DNA of 64,000 bases from Cypionkella sp049896245 (GCF_049896245.1 NZ_JAFCTX010000021.1:1-64000); one strand, 5' to 3'; shown: positions 1-7,813, counted from the first letter of the stretch. A program made the numbers and translations. The notes: generated by a model not told the origin, from the sequence alone.

Positions 1-420
1 GCGTTGTAAGAGCGCCAGTTCGTCGTGCGGTAGGTCGGAGGTGCAGGTTTGCTCATACCCTGCGACTAACACCTTGCAGTCACGCAGGGAATCCCTCACG
101 ATTTGTGCAACAGAGCCCCGTAACCGCGCCAATAAAGCATTCACATGCGCATCCAATTCTTCGGTGTCATTGCACCCACTGTCGAGCTTCCAGCAAGAAG
201 AAGGCCGCCGCAAAATATGCCCGCGCCTCTGAAAACTGTCACCGGCTTTCCAACATTCTGTGGGCTCTAACCCAAGAATCCCTGTCATCTCAGTAGGATA
301 AAACGAACCCACCGCACGGAAATATGCATACTCGCGATTCGTATCAGCCGAATTTGACAACGGTGTTCCTATTGCATAAGAATTTTCGGCTGATCTGCAG
401 ACCAAGCGTTGGGCAACCAT
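1..420 (-). CDS. DUF4279 domain protein, partial (C-terminus beyond window)
   Basis: Reading the minus strand from 420 to the window edge gives an uninterrupted 140-codon frame. The segment from about residue 34 (REYAYFRAVGSF), through LGLEPTECWKAGD and CWKLDSG, to the helical stretch ELDAHVNALLARLRG, follows the order of the DUF4279 family: a beta strand, a 'LGxxPTxxWxxGD' motif, 'W-x-L-(D/E)-S', then a helix. The gene starts 62 bp after the carbonic anhydrase stop on the same strand, so the two may be cotranscribed. The ATG at 420 is the first start after an in-frame TGA; it has no convincing ribosome binding site, and the first ~30 residues look unlike the family, so the true start may be internal. 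The function of DUF4279 is unknown. The stop lies outside the window. Confidence 0.72.
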   Translation of the reverse strand, partial: MVAQRLVCRSAENSYAIGTPLSNSADTNREYAYFRAVGSFYPTEMTGILGLEPTECWKAGDSFQRRGHILRRPSSCWKLDSGCNDTEELDAHVNALLARLRGSVAQIVRDSLRDCKVLVAGYEQTCTSDLPHDELALLQR

Positions 421-481
421 CGTTTCTGATCATCGCCCCGCATCCATTCGATGCCAGCTGGGACCTCTGCACATCCCCGCC

Positions 482-1129
482 TCAAACCGGCACAAACGCA
501 CCCTTTGCGGGGTCGTATTGCTCCAACCCACCCTCGCCCGTATCGGTCCACAACCCATGCAGGGTCAAACGGTCATCCTCAACAGCGGCTTTGATGAAGG
601 GGAAGGTCATCAGGTTTTCCAACGAAACCAGCACCGCCTCACGCTCTAGCGCGGGTTGTTGCAACTCGGGCGCCAAGCCGGAAATCCGTTGATAGCCGGG
701 GCGCAGGATGTCCATCCAGCGGCCGACGAAGCTGGTTTTCTCTAACAATTCAGGGGCATGGCCGCAGCACATATCAAGGCAACCCTTGACCCCGCCGCAG
801 TTGGAATGGCCCAGCACAACGATATGGGCGACGCCAAGGCTCATCACCGCATATTCCACCGTGGCCGAGGTGCCGTGATACTCGCCATCGGGGTTATGCG
901 GCGGCACAAGGCCCGCGATATTGCGGTGGATGAAGAATTCGCCTTCGTCCGCGCCGAAGATAGAGGTCACATGCACCCGGCTGTCGCAGCAGGAAATCAC
1001 CATGGCGCGCGGGTGCTGGCCACTGGCGGCCAAACGGCGATACCACGCCTTATTGTCTTGATATGTCGTGGCTTTCCAGCCCTGAAACCGTTGCACCAGA
1101 TAGTTTGGCAGCGCGCGAATGTGGTTCAT
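482..1129 (-). CDS. beta-class carbonic anhydrase
   Basis: A 215-residue cytoplasmic zinc enzyme that interconverts CO2 and bicarbonate. The zinc-site signature is intact: Cys47 and Asp49-Ser-Arg51 in SCCDSR, then His108 and Cys111 in GHSNCGG. This places it in the beta class, and the length is normal for the family. I start at the ATG at 1129 because AAGGA lies six to seven bases upstream and the product then opens with MNHIRALPNYL, typical of proteobacterial members; the 36-codon upstream extension of the frame has no similar support. It supplies bicarbonate for carboxylases and pH balance. It is followed on the same strand by a DUF4279 gene and diverges from the 1276-1668 gene. Confidence 0.95.
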   Translation of the reverse strand: MNHIRALPNYLVQRFQGWKATTYQDNKAWYRRLAASGQHPRAMVISCCDSRVHVTSIFGADEGEFFIHRNIAGLVPPHNPDGEYHGTSATVEYAVMSLGVAHIVVLGHSNCGGVKGCLDMCCGHAPELLEKTSFVGRWMDILRPGYQRISGLAPELQQPALEREAVLVSLENLMTFPFIKAAVEDDRLTLHGLWTDTGEGGLEQYDPAKGAFVPV

Positions 1130-1275
1130 GGTGATCCTTCTCGGCTCGGGCTCGGCTTGGTTCTTGCCCGTCATTATGCTGCAATCGCAGAAAATTCGAG
1201 GGATTTCTTTCCGCCGCAGCAACGATTTCTTCAGCACGGTGGCGCAAAGTGGCGATGGGTGTGTCGGAGGGTGTT

Positions 1276-1668
1276 ATGGAAAAAGTGGTGGCTTTGCGGC
1301 CAAAGGAACGGGTGCGGCAGGATGCCGAGCCGATTGCAACGATTTATCGGAATTTGGGCACTTCGGGCGGCGAACAGGTGGTCACGCGGGCACTGGGCGA
1401 GCTGGCGCTGACGATGGCCGGGTTGGCGGCCCAAGTGCGCGCGCATGAGATGGGCGATCTGTTGCGGCAGCTGCGCCGGTTGCAACGCATGGCCGAGAAT
1501 TTGGGGATGGTGTCTTTGGGCGTGGTGGCGGGGGATTTGCGCGCCTGCCTGGAGCGGGCGGATACTACGGCATTTGCCGCCGTCTGGGCGCGGCTGTTGC
1601 GGATTGCCGAGCGGTCTTTGGCCTCGGACAAGGCGCTGCTGGAGCAGTTGGATCAGACGCCGTTTTAA
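1276..1668 (+). CDS. conserved small helical protein, function unknown
   Basis: A 130-residue soluble protein that I do not recognise as a named family. It is almost wholly alpha-helical, rich in Ala, Leu and Arg, with a central amphipathic stretch (LLRQLRRLQRMAENLGM) and a C-terminal Leu-rich helix. The size and helix pattern recall histidine-phosphotransfer-like or four-helix proteins, but there is no clear Hpt histidine motif. The ATG at 1276 is preferred over the one at 1249 because GGAGG precedes it by about five bases. It lies 93 bp upstream of the M17 aminopeptidase gene on the same strand and may be its operon partner. Confidence 0.6.
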   Translation: MEKVVALRPKERVRQDAEPIATIYRNLGTSGGEQVVTRALGELALTMAGLAAQVRAHEMGDLLRQLRRLQRMAENLGMVSLGVVAGDLRACLERADTTAFAAVWARLLRIAERSLASDKALLEQLDQTPF

Positions 1669-1761
1669 GGCTTTGGTTGGGGCCAAGTCGGGGGCCAAGT
1701 CGGGGGCTTGCGGCGGCGGATGGAAGCGGTAGGGTTTGCGCAGATTTGGAAGGATGCGCCG

Positions 1762-3138
1762 ATGGGTCCCGCTTTTGCTGATGCTGATGCTGTGTCGCGC
1801 CCGCTCTATGTGGTGGGGGCCGAGGCGCTGGCTGGGTTTCTGGCAGGGCAGGATGCAGCGGTGCGCGGGTGGCTGACGGATGCGGGGTTTGAGGCATCTT
1901 TGAGCGATCTGCGGTTGATCCCCGGAGCGGATGGCGTGGCTGCGGCGGTGATTGGGTATGGCAATTCTAAGGCCCGCGCGCGGCAACGGTTTGCTTTGGC
2001 AAAGGCCGCGACTTTGCCCGCAGGCGCGTGGCATCTGGTGGGCGATCTGACGCAAGCGGCGCGCGATGAGGCGGCTTTGGGCTGGCTGTTGGCGCAGTAT
2101 CGCTTTGATCGCTATCGCAAGCTGAAGGCTGCGGAACCTGCTGAATTGGTACTGCCCGAGGGTTGCGATGGCGCGCGTCTGCTGGCGATGGCGGCGGGCG
2201 AGTATCTGACCCGCGATCTGATCAACACGCCGGCGCAGGATATGGGGCCGGAGGAGTTGGAGGCAGCGTTTGTCGCTTTGGCCGGTCGGTTTGGCGCACG
2301 GGCCAAGGTGGTGAAGGGCGCGGCGCTGCTGGAGCAGAACTTCCCGATGATCCATGCTGTCGGGCGGGCCTCGCCGCGAGAGCCTCGGTTGTTGGAAATG
2401 CATTGGGGCTCTGCGGGGCCCAGCCTGACGTTGGTGGGCAAGGGCGTGTGTTTTGACACCGGCGGGCTGAACATCAAGACCGCGGGCATGGCGCTGATGA
2501 AGAAGGATATGGGCGGGGCAGCCACGGTGATGGGACTGGCGCAGATGATCATGCAACTGGGCCTGGCCGTCAGGTTGCGGGTGATCGTGGCGGCGGTAGA
2601 GAATGTCATCGCGGGCAATGCGTTGAAGCCGAAGGATATTCTCACCTCGCGCAAGGGGCTGACGGTAGAGGTGAATGATACCGATGCTGAAGGCCGGCTG
2701 GTGCTGGGTGATGCCTTGGCTTTGGCGACCGAAACCCCGACCGATGTGCTGATCTCGATGGCGACGCTGACCGGGGCGGCGCGCACGGCGCTGGGGCCGG
2801 ATCTCGCGCCCTATTACACCGATGATGCGGCGATGGCGCAGGCCTTGGAACACGGCGCACAAGAAACCTTTGATCCGGTCTGGCGGTTGCCGTTCCACAC
2901 GCCCTACGAGCCGATCATCGAACCCGGCATCGCAGATCTGGATAACGCACCGGGCTGGGGTTTTGCCGGATCGGTGACGGCGGCGCTGTTCCTGAAGCGC
3001 TTTGCCGATCACCCGCGCTATATGCACTTTGACATCTACGGCCACACGCCTGCCGATGCGCCAGCGCGGCCAAAGGGCGGCGTTGGCCAAGGCGCGCGAG
3101 CCATTCTCGCCGGACTTCCCGCCATGTTGGGGCTGTAA
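1762..3138 (+). CDS. leucyl aminopeptidase family protein (peptidase M17)
   Basis: A cytosolic di-metal aminopeptidase of about 458 residues. The C-terminal catalytic half holds the M17 metal and active-site blocks: VGKGVCFDTGGLNIK (metal-binding Lys and Asp), MKKDMGGAA, and NDTDAEGRLVLGDAL (the NTDAEGR signature, here with an extra Asp). The N-terminal ~150 residues are the divergent regulatory domain seen in PepA/PepB relatives. The start at 1762 is chosen because GGAAGGA lies seven to eight bases upstream; the longer frame from 1708 adds a low-complexity leader. The NlpC/P60 gene begins 2 bp after the stop, so the two are very likely cotranscribed. Alternative name: PepB-like aminopeptidase. 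Confidence 0.93.
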   Translation: MGPAFADADAVSRPLYVVGAEALAGFLAGQDAAVRGWLTDAGFEASLSDLRLIPGADGVAAAVIGYGNSKARARQRFALAKAATLPAGAWHLVGDLTQAARDEAALGWLLAQYRFDRYRKLKAAEPAELVLPEGCDGARLLAMAAGEYLTRDLINTPAQDMGPEELEAAFVALAGRFGARAKVVKGAALLEQNFPMIHAVGRASPREPRLLEMHWGSAGPSLTLVGKGVCFDTGGLNIKTAGMALMKKDMGGAATVMGLAQMIMQLGLAVRLRVIVAAVENVIAGNALKPKDILTSRKGLTVEVNDTDAEGRLVLGDALALATETPTDVLISMATLTGAARTALGPDLAPYYTDDAAMAQALEHGAQETFDPVWRLPFHTPYEPIIEPGIADLDNAPGWGFAGSVTAALFLKRFADHPRYMHFDIYGHTPADAPARPKGGVGQGARAILAGLPAMLGL

Positions 3139-3139
3139 G

Positions 3140-3958
3140 ATGGACCGTCGCCTGACCCCCGCCACCGCCCGCGTCGCCCATATCACGATGAAGGGTCAAA
3201 TCGACGCGCCCCGCTTCACCGAAGGCGAGAAACGCCGCATTGCCATGCCCTTGGTCGATCTGCTGCGAAGCCCCGGTGGGGCGCGGGACCGTCAGGTGCT
3301 GCTGGGCGAAACCTTTACCGTCATTGACCATCAAGACGGCTATGCTTACGGCTTTGCGGCCAAAGATGGCTATTGCGGCTGGCTGGCTGAGGCAGCATTG
3401 GGCGAAGGCCCCAAGCCCACGCATTGGATAGCCACCCCCGGCACGCATCTCTATCCCGAACCCCGTGTGCAAGCGCCCGAAATCGCGGCGCTGAGCATGG
3501 GCGCGCAGGTTGCGGTGCTGACGCAGGGCGCGAAGTTCACCGAAACCAGCCAAGGCTTCATCCCGACGCCGCATCTGCTGCCGCTGGGCCAATACCACAA
3601 AGACCCGATCAGCGTCGCCGAAGGCTTTCTTGGCGTGCCGTATCTCTGGGGTGGCAACAGCCGCGCGGGGATAGATTGCTCGGGCCTTGCGCAAACCGCC
3701 CTGCTCGCTTGCGGCATCCCAGCACCGGGGGATTCCGATCTGCAACAAAATCTGGGCCATGACATCCCAGAGGGCGAGGCGCTGCGGCGGGGTGATCTGC
3801 TGTTCTGGAAAGGTCATGTCGCGTTGGTGGTCGACTCCACGCGATTGATCCACGCCAATGGGCACACGATGTCAGTGGCTTATGAAGATATCAACGCCTG
3901 CATCGCGCGCGTGCTGACAGCCGAGGGCGCTCCGGTCAGCCATCGGCGCAGACTCTAG
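3140..3958 (+). CDS. NlpC/P60 family peptidoglycan hydrolase with N-terminal SH3 domains
   Basis: A 272-residue cysteine peptidase predicted to cleave cell-wall peptides. Residues ~40-150 are two bacterial SH3-like segments (EKRRIAMPLVDLLRSP onward, then THWIATPGTHLYPEP). Residues ~155-265 are the NlpC/P60 domain with PYLWGGNSRAGIDCSGL (catalytic Cys), GDLLFWKGHVALVVD (His) and LIHANGH (third catalytic residue). No signal peptide is evident, as in many alphaproteobacterial relatives. The ATG at 3140 sits directly after the aminopeptidase TAA, implying translational coupling. Pairing of an M17 aminopeptidase with an NlpC/P60 enzyme suggests joint murein-peptide recycling, but that is inference. 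Confidence 0.92.
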   Translation: MDRRLTPATARVAHITMKGQIDAPRFTEGEKRRIAMPLVDLLRSPGGARDRQVLLGETFTVIDHQDGYAYGFAAKDGYCGWLAEAALGEGPKPTHWIATPGTHLYPEPRVQAPEIAALSMGAQVAVLTQGAKFTETSQGFIPTPHLLPLGQYHKDPISVAEGFLGVPYLWGGNSRAGIDCSGLAQTALLACGIPAPGDSDLQQNLGHDIPEGEALRRGDLLFWKGHVALVVDSTRLIHANGHTMSVAYEDINACIARVLTAEGAPVSHRRRL

Positions 3959-3965
3959 GTCATCC

Positions 3966-4010
3966 TCTCTGCTCAAATATCCCGGGGTCCGGGGCTGGCC
4001 CCGGGGGTTA
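3966..4010. repeat. REP-like GC-rich hairpin element (copy 1 of 3)
   Basis: On the minus strand this reads as a CCCCGG-rich imperfect hairpin followed by GGATATTTGAGC. Similar elements, ending GGATATTTGCGC or GGAGTATTTGGC, lie at 49998-50050 and 36401-36446. It lies between the convergent NlpC/P60 and DUF2794 genes and may also act as a bidirectional terminator. Confidence 0.5.
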
Positions 4011-4074
4011 GCCATCCAAGGGACCTGAACAAACCTTATCCCACGATTTTTGCGCGAAAAATCGAGACCGCTGG

Positions 4075-4422
4075 TCACTCTACCGGACGGATCAGCTTCT
4101 GCTCTAACACCCGCAAAACCCCCGCCAGATCATGGCCGCGGCGCAGGATAAAACCGTCCATGCCGACCACCGCATACATGCCCTGCTTGGCCCGTAGCTT
4201 CGGGCGCTTTTCGATCCGGTACAGTGGGAATTCGGCGGTGCGGCGGAACACCGAGAACACCGCCGCCTCGCGCAGAAACGACAAGCCGTAGTCGCGCCAT
4301 TCGCCCGCCGCGACCATCTGGCCATAAAGCCGCAAAATCGCGCCAAGCTCGTGGCGATCAAAAGTAACCTGATCCGGCAGGGGCTCTGGCGTAAGAAAAG
4401 GGGTCGGCGTTTGCACCGTCAT
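4075..4422 (-). CDS. DUF2794 domain-containing protein
   Basis: A 115-residue protein that matches the alphaproteobacterial DUF2794 family over its full length: FDRHELGAILRLYGQMVAAGEWRDY, then the SVFRRTAEFPLYRIEKRP strand block and the YAVVGMDGFILRRGHDL block, ending with a helix (VLRVLEQKLIRPV). No function is known for the family. It has no signal peptide or membrane segment. Three CAAATCA iterons lie just upstream of its start (4449-4483 on the plus strand). Confidence 0.88.
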   Translation of the reverse strand: MTVQTPTPFLTPEPLPDQVTFDRHELGAILRLYGQMVAAGEWRDYGLSFLREAAVFSVFRRTAEFPLYRIEKRPKLRAKQGMYAVVGMDGFILRRGHDLAGVLRVLEQKLIRPVE

Positions 4423-4448
4423 GACGAAAGCTTACCCGAGGCCCGTCT

Positions 4449-4483
4449 CAAATCAACCCCGCAAATCACCCCCCTGCAAATCA
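4449..4483. promoter_or_regulatory. triple CAAATCA iteron upstream of the DUF2794 gene
   Basis: CAAATCA occurs at 4449-4455, 4462-4468 and 4477-4483, with C-rich spacers of similar length (periods of 13 and 15). The array is 27-61 bp upstream of the DUF2794 start and could be an operator; no binding protein is implied by the sequence. Confidence 0.35.
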
Positions 4484-4785
4484 ATGCTAGCTCAACCCCA
4501 GCGCGAAAAAACCTCGCAACGTTGGGAACTCGCGCCCCGATTTTGCCACCACAATACCCGTAAATGGCCGCGCGGCTTGCGTATTGCCGCCGCGTTCGGG
4601 CGGCATAAAGAACGGGCTACAGTGAACCTAAACCGGTGGAGCAGGTCTTTGCCCCCGCCCAGCTTGCTTCACCGGCGCTGTCGCAACAAAAGGCCTCTGT
4701 CGCAAGATAGGGGTCTTTTCCATGTGCAGCAGCACGGTAAAATTCGAGCCCGCCCACGCAAAAAATCTGGTTTCATGACGCTTCA

Positions 4786-4851
4786 CCACAACATATTGTG
4801 GAAATTCGCCTCAAATGCGCTCAAAACCACAAGTGGTTCCCAGCGGGGAAG
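4786..4851 (+). repeat. 66-bp dispersed intergenic element, copy A
   Basis: Layout: palindrome CCACAACATATTGTGG (4786-4801), a 25-bp A-rich variable middle, then a 25-bp block starting CCACAAG and ending CCCAGCGGGGAAG. Copies B (40349-40414) and C (44437-44502, minus) have exactly the same 16-25-25 lengths. In this copy the second CCACAA is itself palindromic (ACCACAAGTGGT). The rest of the 475-bp gap (4423-4898) between DUF2794 and asparaginase shows only the CAAATCA iterons and some short GC-rich inverted repeats; I see no gene. Confidence 0.85.
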
Positions 4852-4898
4852 GCTGCCGCGCTTGGAAAGCCGCCCCACGAAACAGCTGTCAGACGCGG

Positions 4899-5891
4899 TT
4901 ACATAAACCCCGAGGCCAGCCGCAACTCACCCACCGTCAGACCCCGGCAGTTGATCTGCGGCGCGGGCAGCCGCTTTTGCGCCATCGGATGCGCGGCATC
5001 CAACACGCCAAGCTGCGCCAAGATCGCCACCAAAGCGGCTTCCGAGGCGCGGGAATTGCCGTCCTCGATCTTCAGCGCAATGCCAAGCTTCTTCTCGGGG
5101 ATGATCGCCACGAACACCGCCTCCGCCCCGGTCTTGATCGCCACACGCCCGCCCATCGCGCGCATCAATTCGGTGCAAGCCCGGCCCTCACCTGCGACCA
5201 ACTCGGGATACGCCGCCATAGACCGCGTCAAGCGATGCATCGCCCGCTCCCGTGCAGGTCCGGTCTCATCAGCAGAGGCGAATTTCGCCATGCCTCTGGC
5301 CAAGCCCGCGACGGACATCGCGAAATTCGGGGCGGAACAGCCGTCGATGCCATAGCCTGCGCTGGCCTCCCCGGTGACCTCCTCGGTCGCCGCCTTGATC
5401 GCCTTTTGCACCGGGTGGTCAAGTTCGACATATTCCGGCCCGGCTTTCAAATGCCGGGTGGTGGTGAGAAATCCTGAATGTTTGCCCGAACAGTTGTTGT
5501 GCAACTGGCAGGGGGCTTCGTGGCCCAAAATCAGCCGGTCGCGCTCGGCCCGGTCATAGGGCTCATGCGCGCCACAGCGCAGGTCAGGCTCGCCCAGACC
5601 CAGATCGGAAAGCCAGCGGCTGGCCATGTTGACATGCAAAGCCGCACCCTGATGGCTGGCGCAGGACAAAGCGATATGGGCATCACTTAAGCCCGCCGCA
5701 TCGGCAGCACCTGATTCCAGCAAAGGCAGCGCTTGCAACATCTTGCAGGACGAGCGCGGAAAGATCACCCGGCCCGGATCGCCCCAAGCCTGCACCACCT
5801 CGCCGTTCTCATCGCAGATCACCGCATGGCCGCGATGGGTGCTTTCCAGCAACCCGCCGCGCCAAAACTCGACCATTTCCGCTGCAGCCAT
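4899..5891 (-). CDS. asparaginase (R. etli-type, L-asparaginase II family)
   Basis: A 330-residue enzyme of the PF06089 'asparaginase II' family, unrelated in fold to the E. coli enzymes and predicted to hydrolyse L-asparagine to aspartate and ammonia in the cytoplasm. Family blocks are present: the N-terminal VEFWRGGLLESTHRGHAVICD, FPRSSCKMLQALPL (Ser-x-x-Lys pair), ALSCASHQG, HNNCSGKHSGFL and the C-terminal GIDGCSAPNFAMS. The length is normal. Either the first Met or the Met at residue 6 (MVEFWRGG) could be the start; the upstream sequence offers only a weak G-rich ribosome binding site. It stands alone in its strand context, with the 66-bp repeat copy A just after its 3' end. Confidence 0.92.
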   Translation of the reverse strand: MAAAEMVEFWRGGLLESTHRGHAVICDENGEVVQAWGDPGRVIFPRSSCKMLQALPLLESGAADAAGLSDAHIALSCASHQGAALHVNMASRWLSDLGLGEPDLRCGAHEPYDRAERDRLILGHEAPCQLHNNCSGKHSGFLTTTRHLKAGPEYVELDHPVQKAIKAATEEVTGEASAGYGIDGCSAPNFAMSVAGLARGMAKFASADETGPARERAMHRLTRSMAAYPELVAGEGRACTELMRAMGGRVAIKTGAEAVFVAIIPEKKLGIALKIEDGNSRASEAALVAILAQLGVLDAAHPMAQKRLPAPQINCRGLTVGELRLASGFM

Positions 5892-6072
5892 GGCATCCCC
5901 CCGTCACATATGCGCGATTTTCTGCCCGTATCGCCCCGGCAGGGCTTTCATGGACCTGTGTTTTTCGGTTATGCATGGCATATCGAGTGAATGTGCCCCG
6001 CGCTACCGAAAAACCGCACCTGAAGCGGAGTTGGGCGGGCAGAGGCAAAGCGGCTTGGAGGCTGAATAAAAA

Positions 6073-6606
6073 ATGACAAGCTGGATGACGCGCGCGCTAG
6101 GCGTGACGATGATTTCCATGACAGGGTTTGCGGCACTTACCCCTGTGGCGATGGCGCAAGAATCCACCAATCGCGTCGCCACCATGACGGATTGGAGTGT
6201 TTTCGCCGACAAGAACCCCACCGAATGTTGGGGCGTGTCCAGCCCGAAGGAAACCGTGAATACCAAAGATGGCAAGCCTGTCTCGGTGCGGCGCGGTGAT
6301 ATTTTGCTGTTCGTCACCTTCCGCCCCGGTGTGAATGGTGAGACCTCGTTCTCGGGCGGCTATCCGTTTGCGCCGGGGTCAACAGTGAAACTGGATGTCG
6401 ATGGCACCGCGTTTGATCTGTTCTCGGATGGTGAATGGGCTTGGCCGGGAACCTCTGAGGATGATGCTGCGATTCTGGCTGCGCTGAAAAAAGGCACCAC
6501 GGCGGTGTTGACGGCGCGTTCGGCCAAGGGCACCCAGACCAAAGACAGTTTCAGCCTGCGCGGCTTTACTGCGGCGATGGACGAAGCTGCCAAGCAGTGC
6601 AAATAA
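6073..6606 (+). CDS. invasion associated locus B (IalB) family periplasmic protein
   Basis: A 177-residue secreted protein. Residues 1-29 form a Sec signal peptide ending VAMAQE, with likely cleavage after AMA. The mature part carries IalB family blocks: WSVFADKNPTECWGVS, VSVRRGDILLFVTFRP, FSGGYPFAPGSTVKL and FDLFSDGEWAWP, with two Cys residues that may form a disulfide (CW and the C-terminal CK). A GGAGG motif lies 12 bases before the ATG. IalB proteins are periplasmic and implicated in Bartonella erythrocyte invasion, but they are common in free-living Rhodobacterales, where the role is unknown. It is monocistronic, with a terminator-like hairpin at 6648-6675. Confidence 0.9.
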   Translation: MTSWMTRALGVTMISMTGFAALTPVAMAQESTNRVATMTDWSVFADKNPTECWGVSSPKETVNTKDGKPVSVRRGDILLFVTFRPGVNGETSFSGGYPFAPGSTVKLDVDGTAFDLFSDGEWAWPGTSEDDAAILAALKKGTTAVLTARSAKGTQTKDSFSLRGFTAAMDEAAKQCK

Positions 6607-6647
6607 GCGCCTGATCCGACCGAACGTCAGGTCAATTCACGTTTTCG

Positions 6648-6675
6648 CAACCGGGGCCGCGCGCCTCGGTTGTTT
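6648..6675 (+). terminator. rho-independent-like terminator after the IalB gene
   Basis: The stem CAACCG ... CGGTTG, with inner GGC/GCC pairs, is followed by TTTGCATTT. It lies 42 bp after the IalB stop. Confidence 0.55.
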
Positions 6676-6712
6676 GCATTTGGGGTTGTTGTTCGCATTT
6701 TCGTGAGTGCGG

Positions 6713-6741
6713 TTGATTTTGTTCTTTATATGTTCTATATC
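6713..6741 (+). promoter_or_regulatory. candidate sigma70-type promoter for the 6796-7089 gene
   Basis: TTGATT (6713-6718), a 17-bp spacer, and TATATC (6736-6741). The region is unusually AT-rich for this genome. The -10 element overlaps the first base pairs of a 24-bp tandem repeat. Confidence 0.45.
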
Positions 6742-6786
6742 TGAAGTCCACAACCAAGCCGAATCTGAAGTCCAGAACCAAGCCGA
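6739..6786 (+). repeat. two tandem 24-bp direct repeats in the leader of the 6796 gene
   Basis: The unit ATCTGAAGTCCACAACCAAG + CCGA occurs at 6739-6762 and again at 6763-6786 with a single C-to-G change at position 13. The repeats begin inside the candidate -10 box and end 9 bp before the start codon, next to GAGGTG. They could be an operator or a recent duplication. Confidence 0.8.
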
Positions 6787-6795
6787 GGTGATGAT

Positions 6796-7089
6796 ATGGA
6801 AGACACCACATTTGCCATCGCTGCGACCGAACGGCAGTTGTCTTACGCGCGATCATTGGCGCAGCGCAATGGCGTCAATCTACCGTGGGAGGTGCAGCTG
6901 GATCGCCGCAGTCTCAGCGCCTGGATCGACGCGCAGGCCAAGATGCGGCCGATGGAGTCCGATGGCCGTCCGACCTCAAAGCAGGTCGCCTTTGCCGAGA
7001 AAATCGCCCGCATCAAGCGCCGCGCGGTGCCTGATGAGTGTTTTCGCGATCGGATGCTGTTGTCGCGCTGGATCGACAGCAATCGGTAA
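6796..7089 (+). CDS. small protein of two tandem 'RQLxYA...LSxWID' repeats
   Basis: A 97-residue soluble protein that is an internal duplication. Residues ~11-47 read TERQLSYARSLAQ ... LPWEVQLDRRSLSAWID, and residues ~58-96 read TSKQVAFAEKIAR ... VPDECFRDRMLLSRWIDSN. From memory, similar 'P-T-x-K-Q-L-x-x-A' segments occur at the C-termini of some plasmid topoisomerase/primase-like proteins and as free small proteins, which suggests a nucleic-acid-related accessory domain; that link is inference. GAGGTG lies five bases before the ATG, which makes the start secure. The gene has its own AT-rich promoter with a tandem repeat in the leader. Confidence 0.65.
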   Translation: MEDTTFAIAATERQLSYARSLAQRNGVNLPWEVQLDRRSLSAWIDAQAKMRPMESDGRPTSKQVAFAEKIARIKRRAVPDECFRDRMLLSRWIDSNR

Positions 7090-7120
7090 GCGGCGGGGTT
7101 AGCGTAAACAGGTCGGAAAC

Positions 7121-7137
7121 GGCATGGAAACCGTGCC
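7121..7137 (+). terminator. hairpin after the 6796-7089 gene
   Basis: GGCATGG-AAA-CCGTGCC forms a seven-pair stem (one G-T pair) followed by ATTTCATCT. It is a weak terminator candidate, 32 bp after the stop. Confidence 0.4.
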
Positions 7138-7238
7138 ATTTCATCTGTCTACCTGCGATGTTTCAGAATATGCATCCATTGCCCCGCACTTGCGCCGAAG
7201 ATATGCAGGGGCACCTCTTTTGCATGGAATCTGCCGCA

Positions 7239-7706
7239 ATGACCCAAGCCCTGAAACCCGCCCGCATCGCCTTTATCAAAGCCCGGTGGCATGCCGAGAT
7301 CGTCGACCAAGCCCACAAAGGCTTTGTCGCAGAGGCGCAGACCCTGCTGCCGGGGGCGAAGATTGACGCGTTTGAGGTGCCCGGCGCTTTTGAGATGCCG
7401 CTGGTGGCGAAGAAACTGGCGCAAACCGGGCGCTATGATGCGATTGTCGCGGCGGCTTTGGTGGTGGATGGCGGGATTTACCGGCATGATTTCGTGGCAG
7501 GCGCGGTGGTGACCGGGCTGATGAATGTCGGGCTGGACACTGGCGTTCCGTGCTTTTCGGTTTCCCTCACCCCGCACAACTTCCAGCCGGTCGATACGTT
7601 GATCGCCTATTATACCGCGCATTTCGTCAAGAAGGGCGCGGAAGCCGCCCATGCGGTGCAACAGATTTTGGCGCTGGACGCGCAACTGGCAGCCGTCAAA
7701 GTCTAA
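7239..7706 (+). CDS. ribH2: 6,7-dimethyl-8-ribityllumazine synthase, RibH2 type
   Basis: A 155-residue enzyme that condenses 5-amino-6-ribitylaminouracil with dihydroxybutanone phosphate in riboflavin synthesis. It resembles Brucella RibH2 (BLS) rather than the canonical RibH: ARIAFIKARWHAEIV, VPGAFEMPLVAKKLAQTGRYDAIV, VVDGGIYRHDFVAGAVVTGLM and SVSLTPHNFQ. The family forms decamers or similar cages. It stands alone, away from other rib genes, as RibH2 usually does. The start could also be the ATG at 7224; neither has a strong ribosome binding site. I saw no FMN riboswitch upstream. Confidence 0.88.
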   Translation: MTQALKPARIAFIKARWHAEIVDQAHKGFVAEAQTLLPGAKIDAFEVPGAFEMPLVAKKLAQTGRYDAIVAAALVVDGGIYRHDFVAGAVVTGLMNVGLDTGVPCFSVSLTPHNFQPVDTLIAYYTAHFVKKGAEAAHAVQQILALDAQLAAVKV

Positions 7707-7813
7707 GCTCTTTGCGGCGACCGCTATTGGGCTGAAACTGCGCATGCATTGCGTGGTTTCGTTTTGCCCGCGAATCCCCTATATCGGTCGCTTCAAAGCC
7801 CAAGGACTTCGCC

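Noticed and set aside
1231..3186. Long open frame (651 codons) on the minus strand opposite the M17 aminopeptidase
   Set aside because: It is Arg/His/Gln-rich, has no family features, and mirrors a well-supported gene on the other strand. High GC creates long antisense frames.
4786..4851. NrdR box pair
   Set aside because: CCACAACATATTGTGG is NrdR-like, but the second site is not a matching box at 31-32-bp centre spacing, and none of the three copies is near nrd genes.
7090..7238. FMN riboswitch before the lumazine synthase gene
   Set aside because: None of the conserved RFN blocks is present; only a small hairpin is seen.
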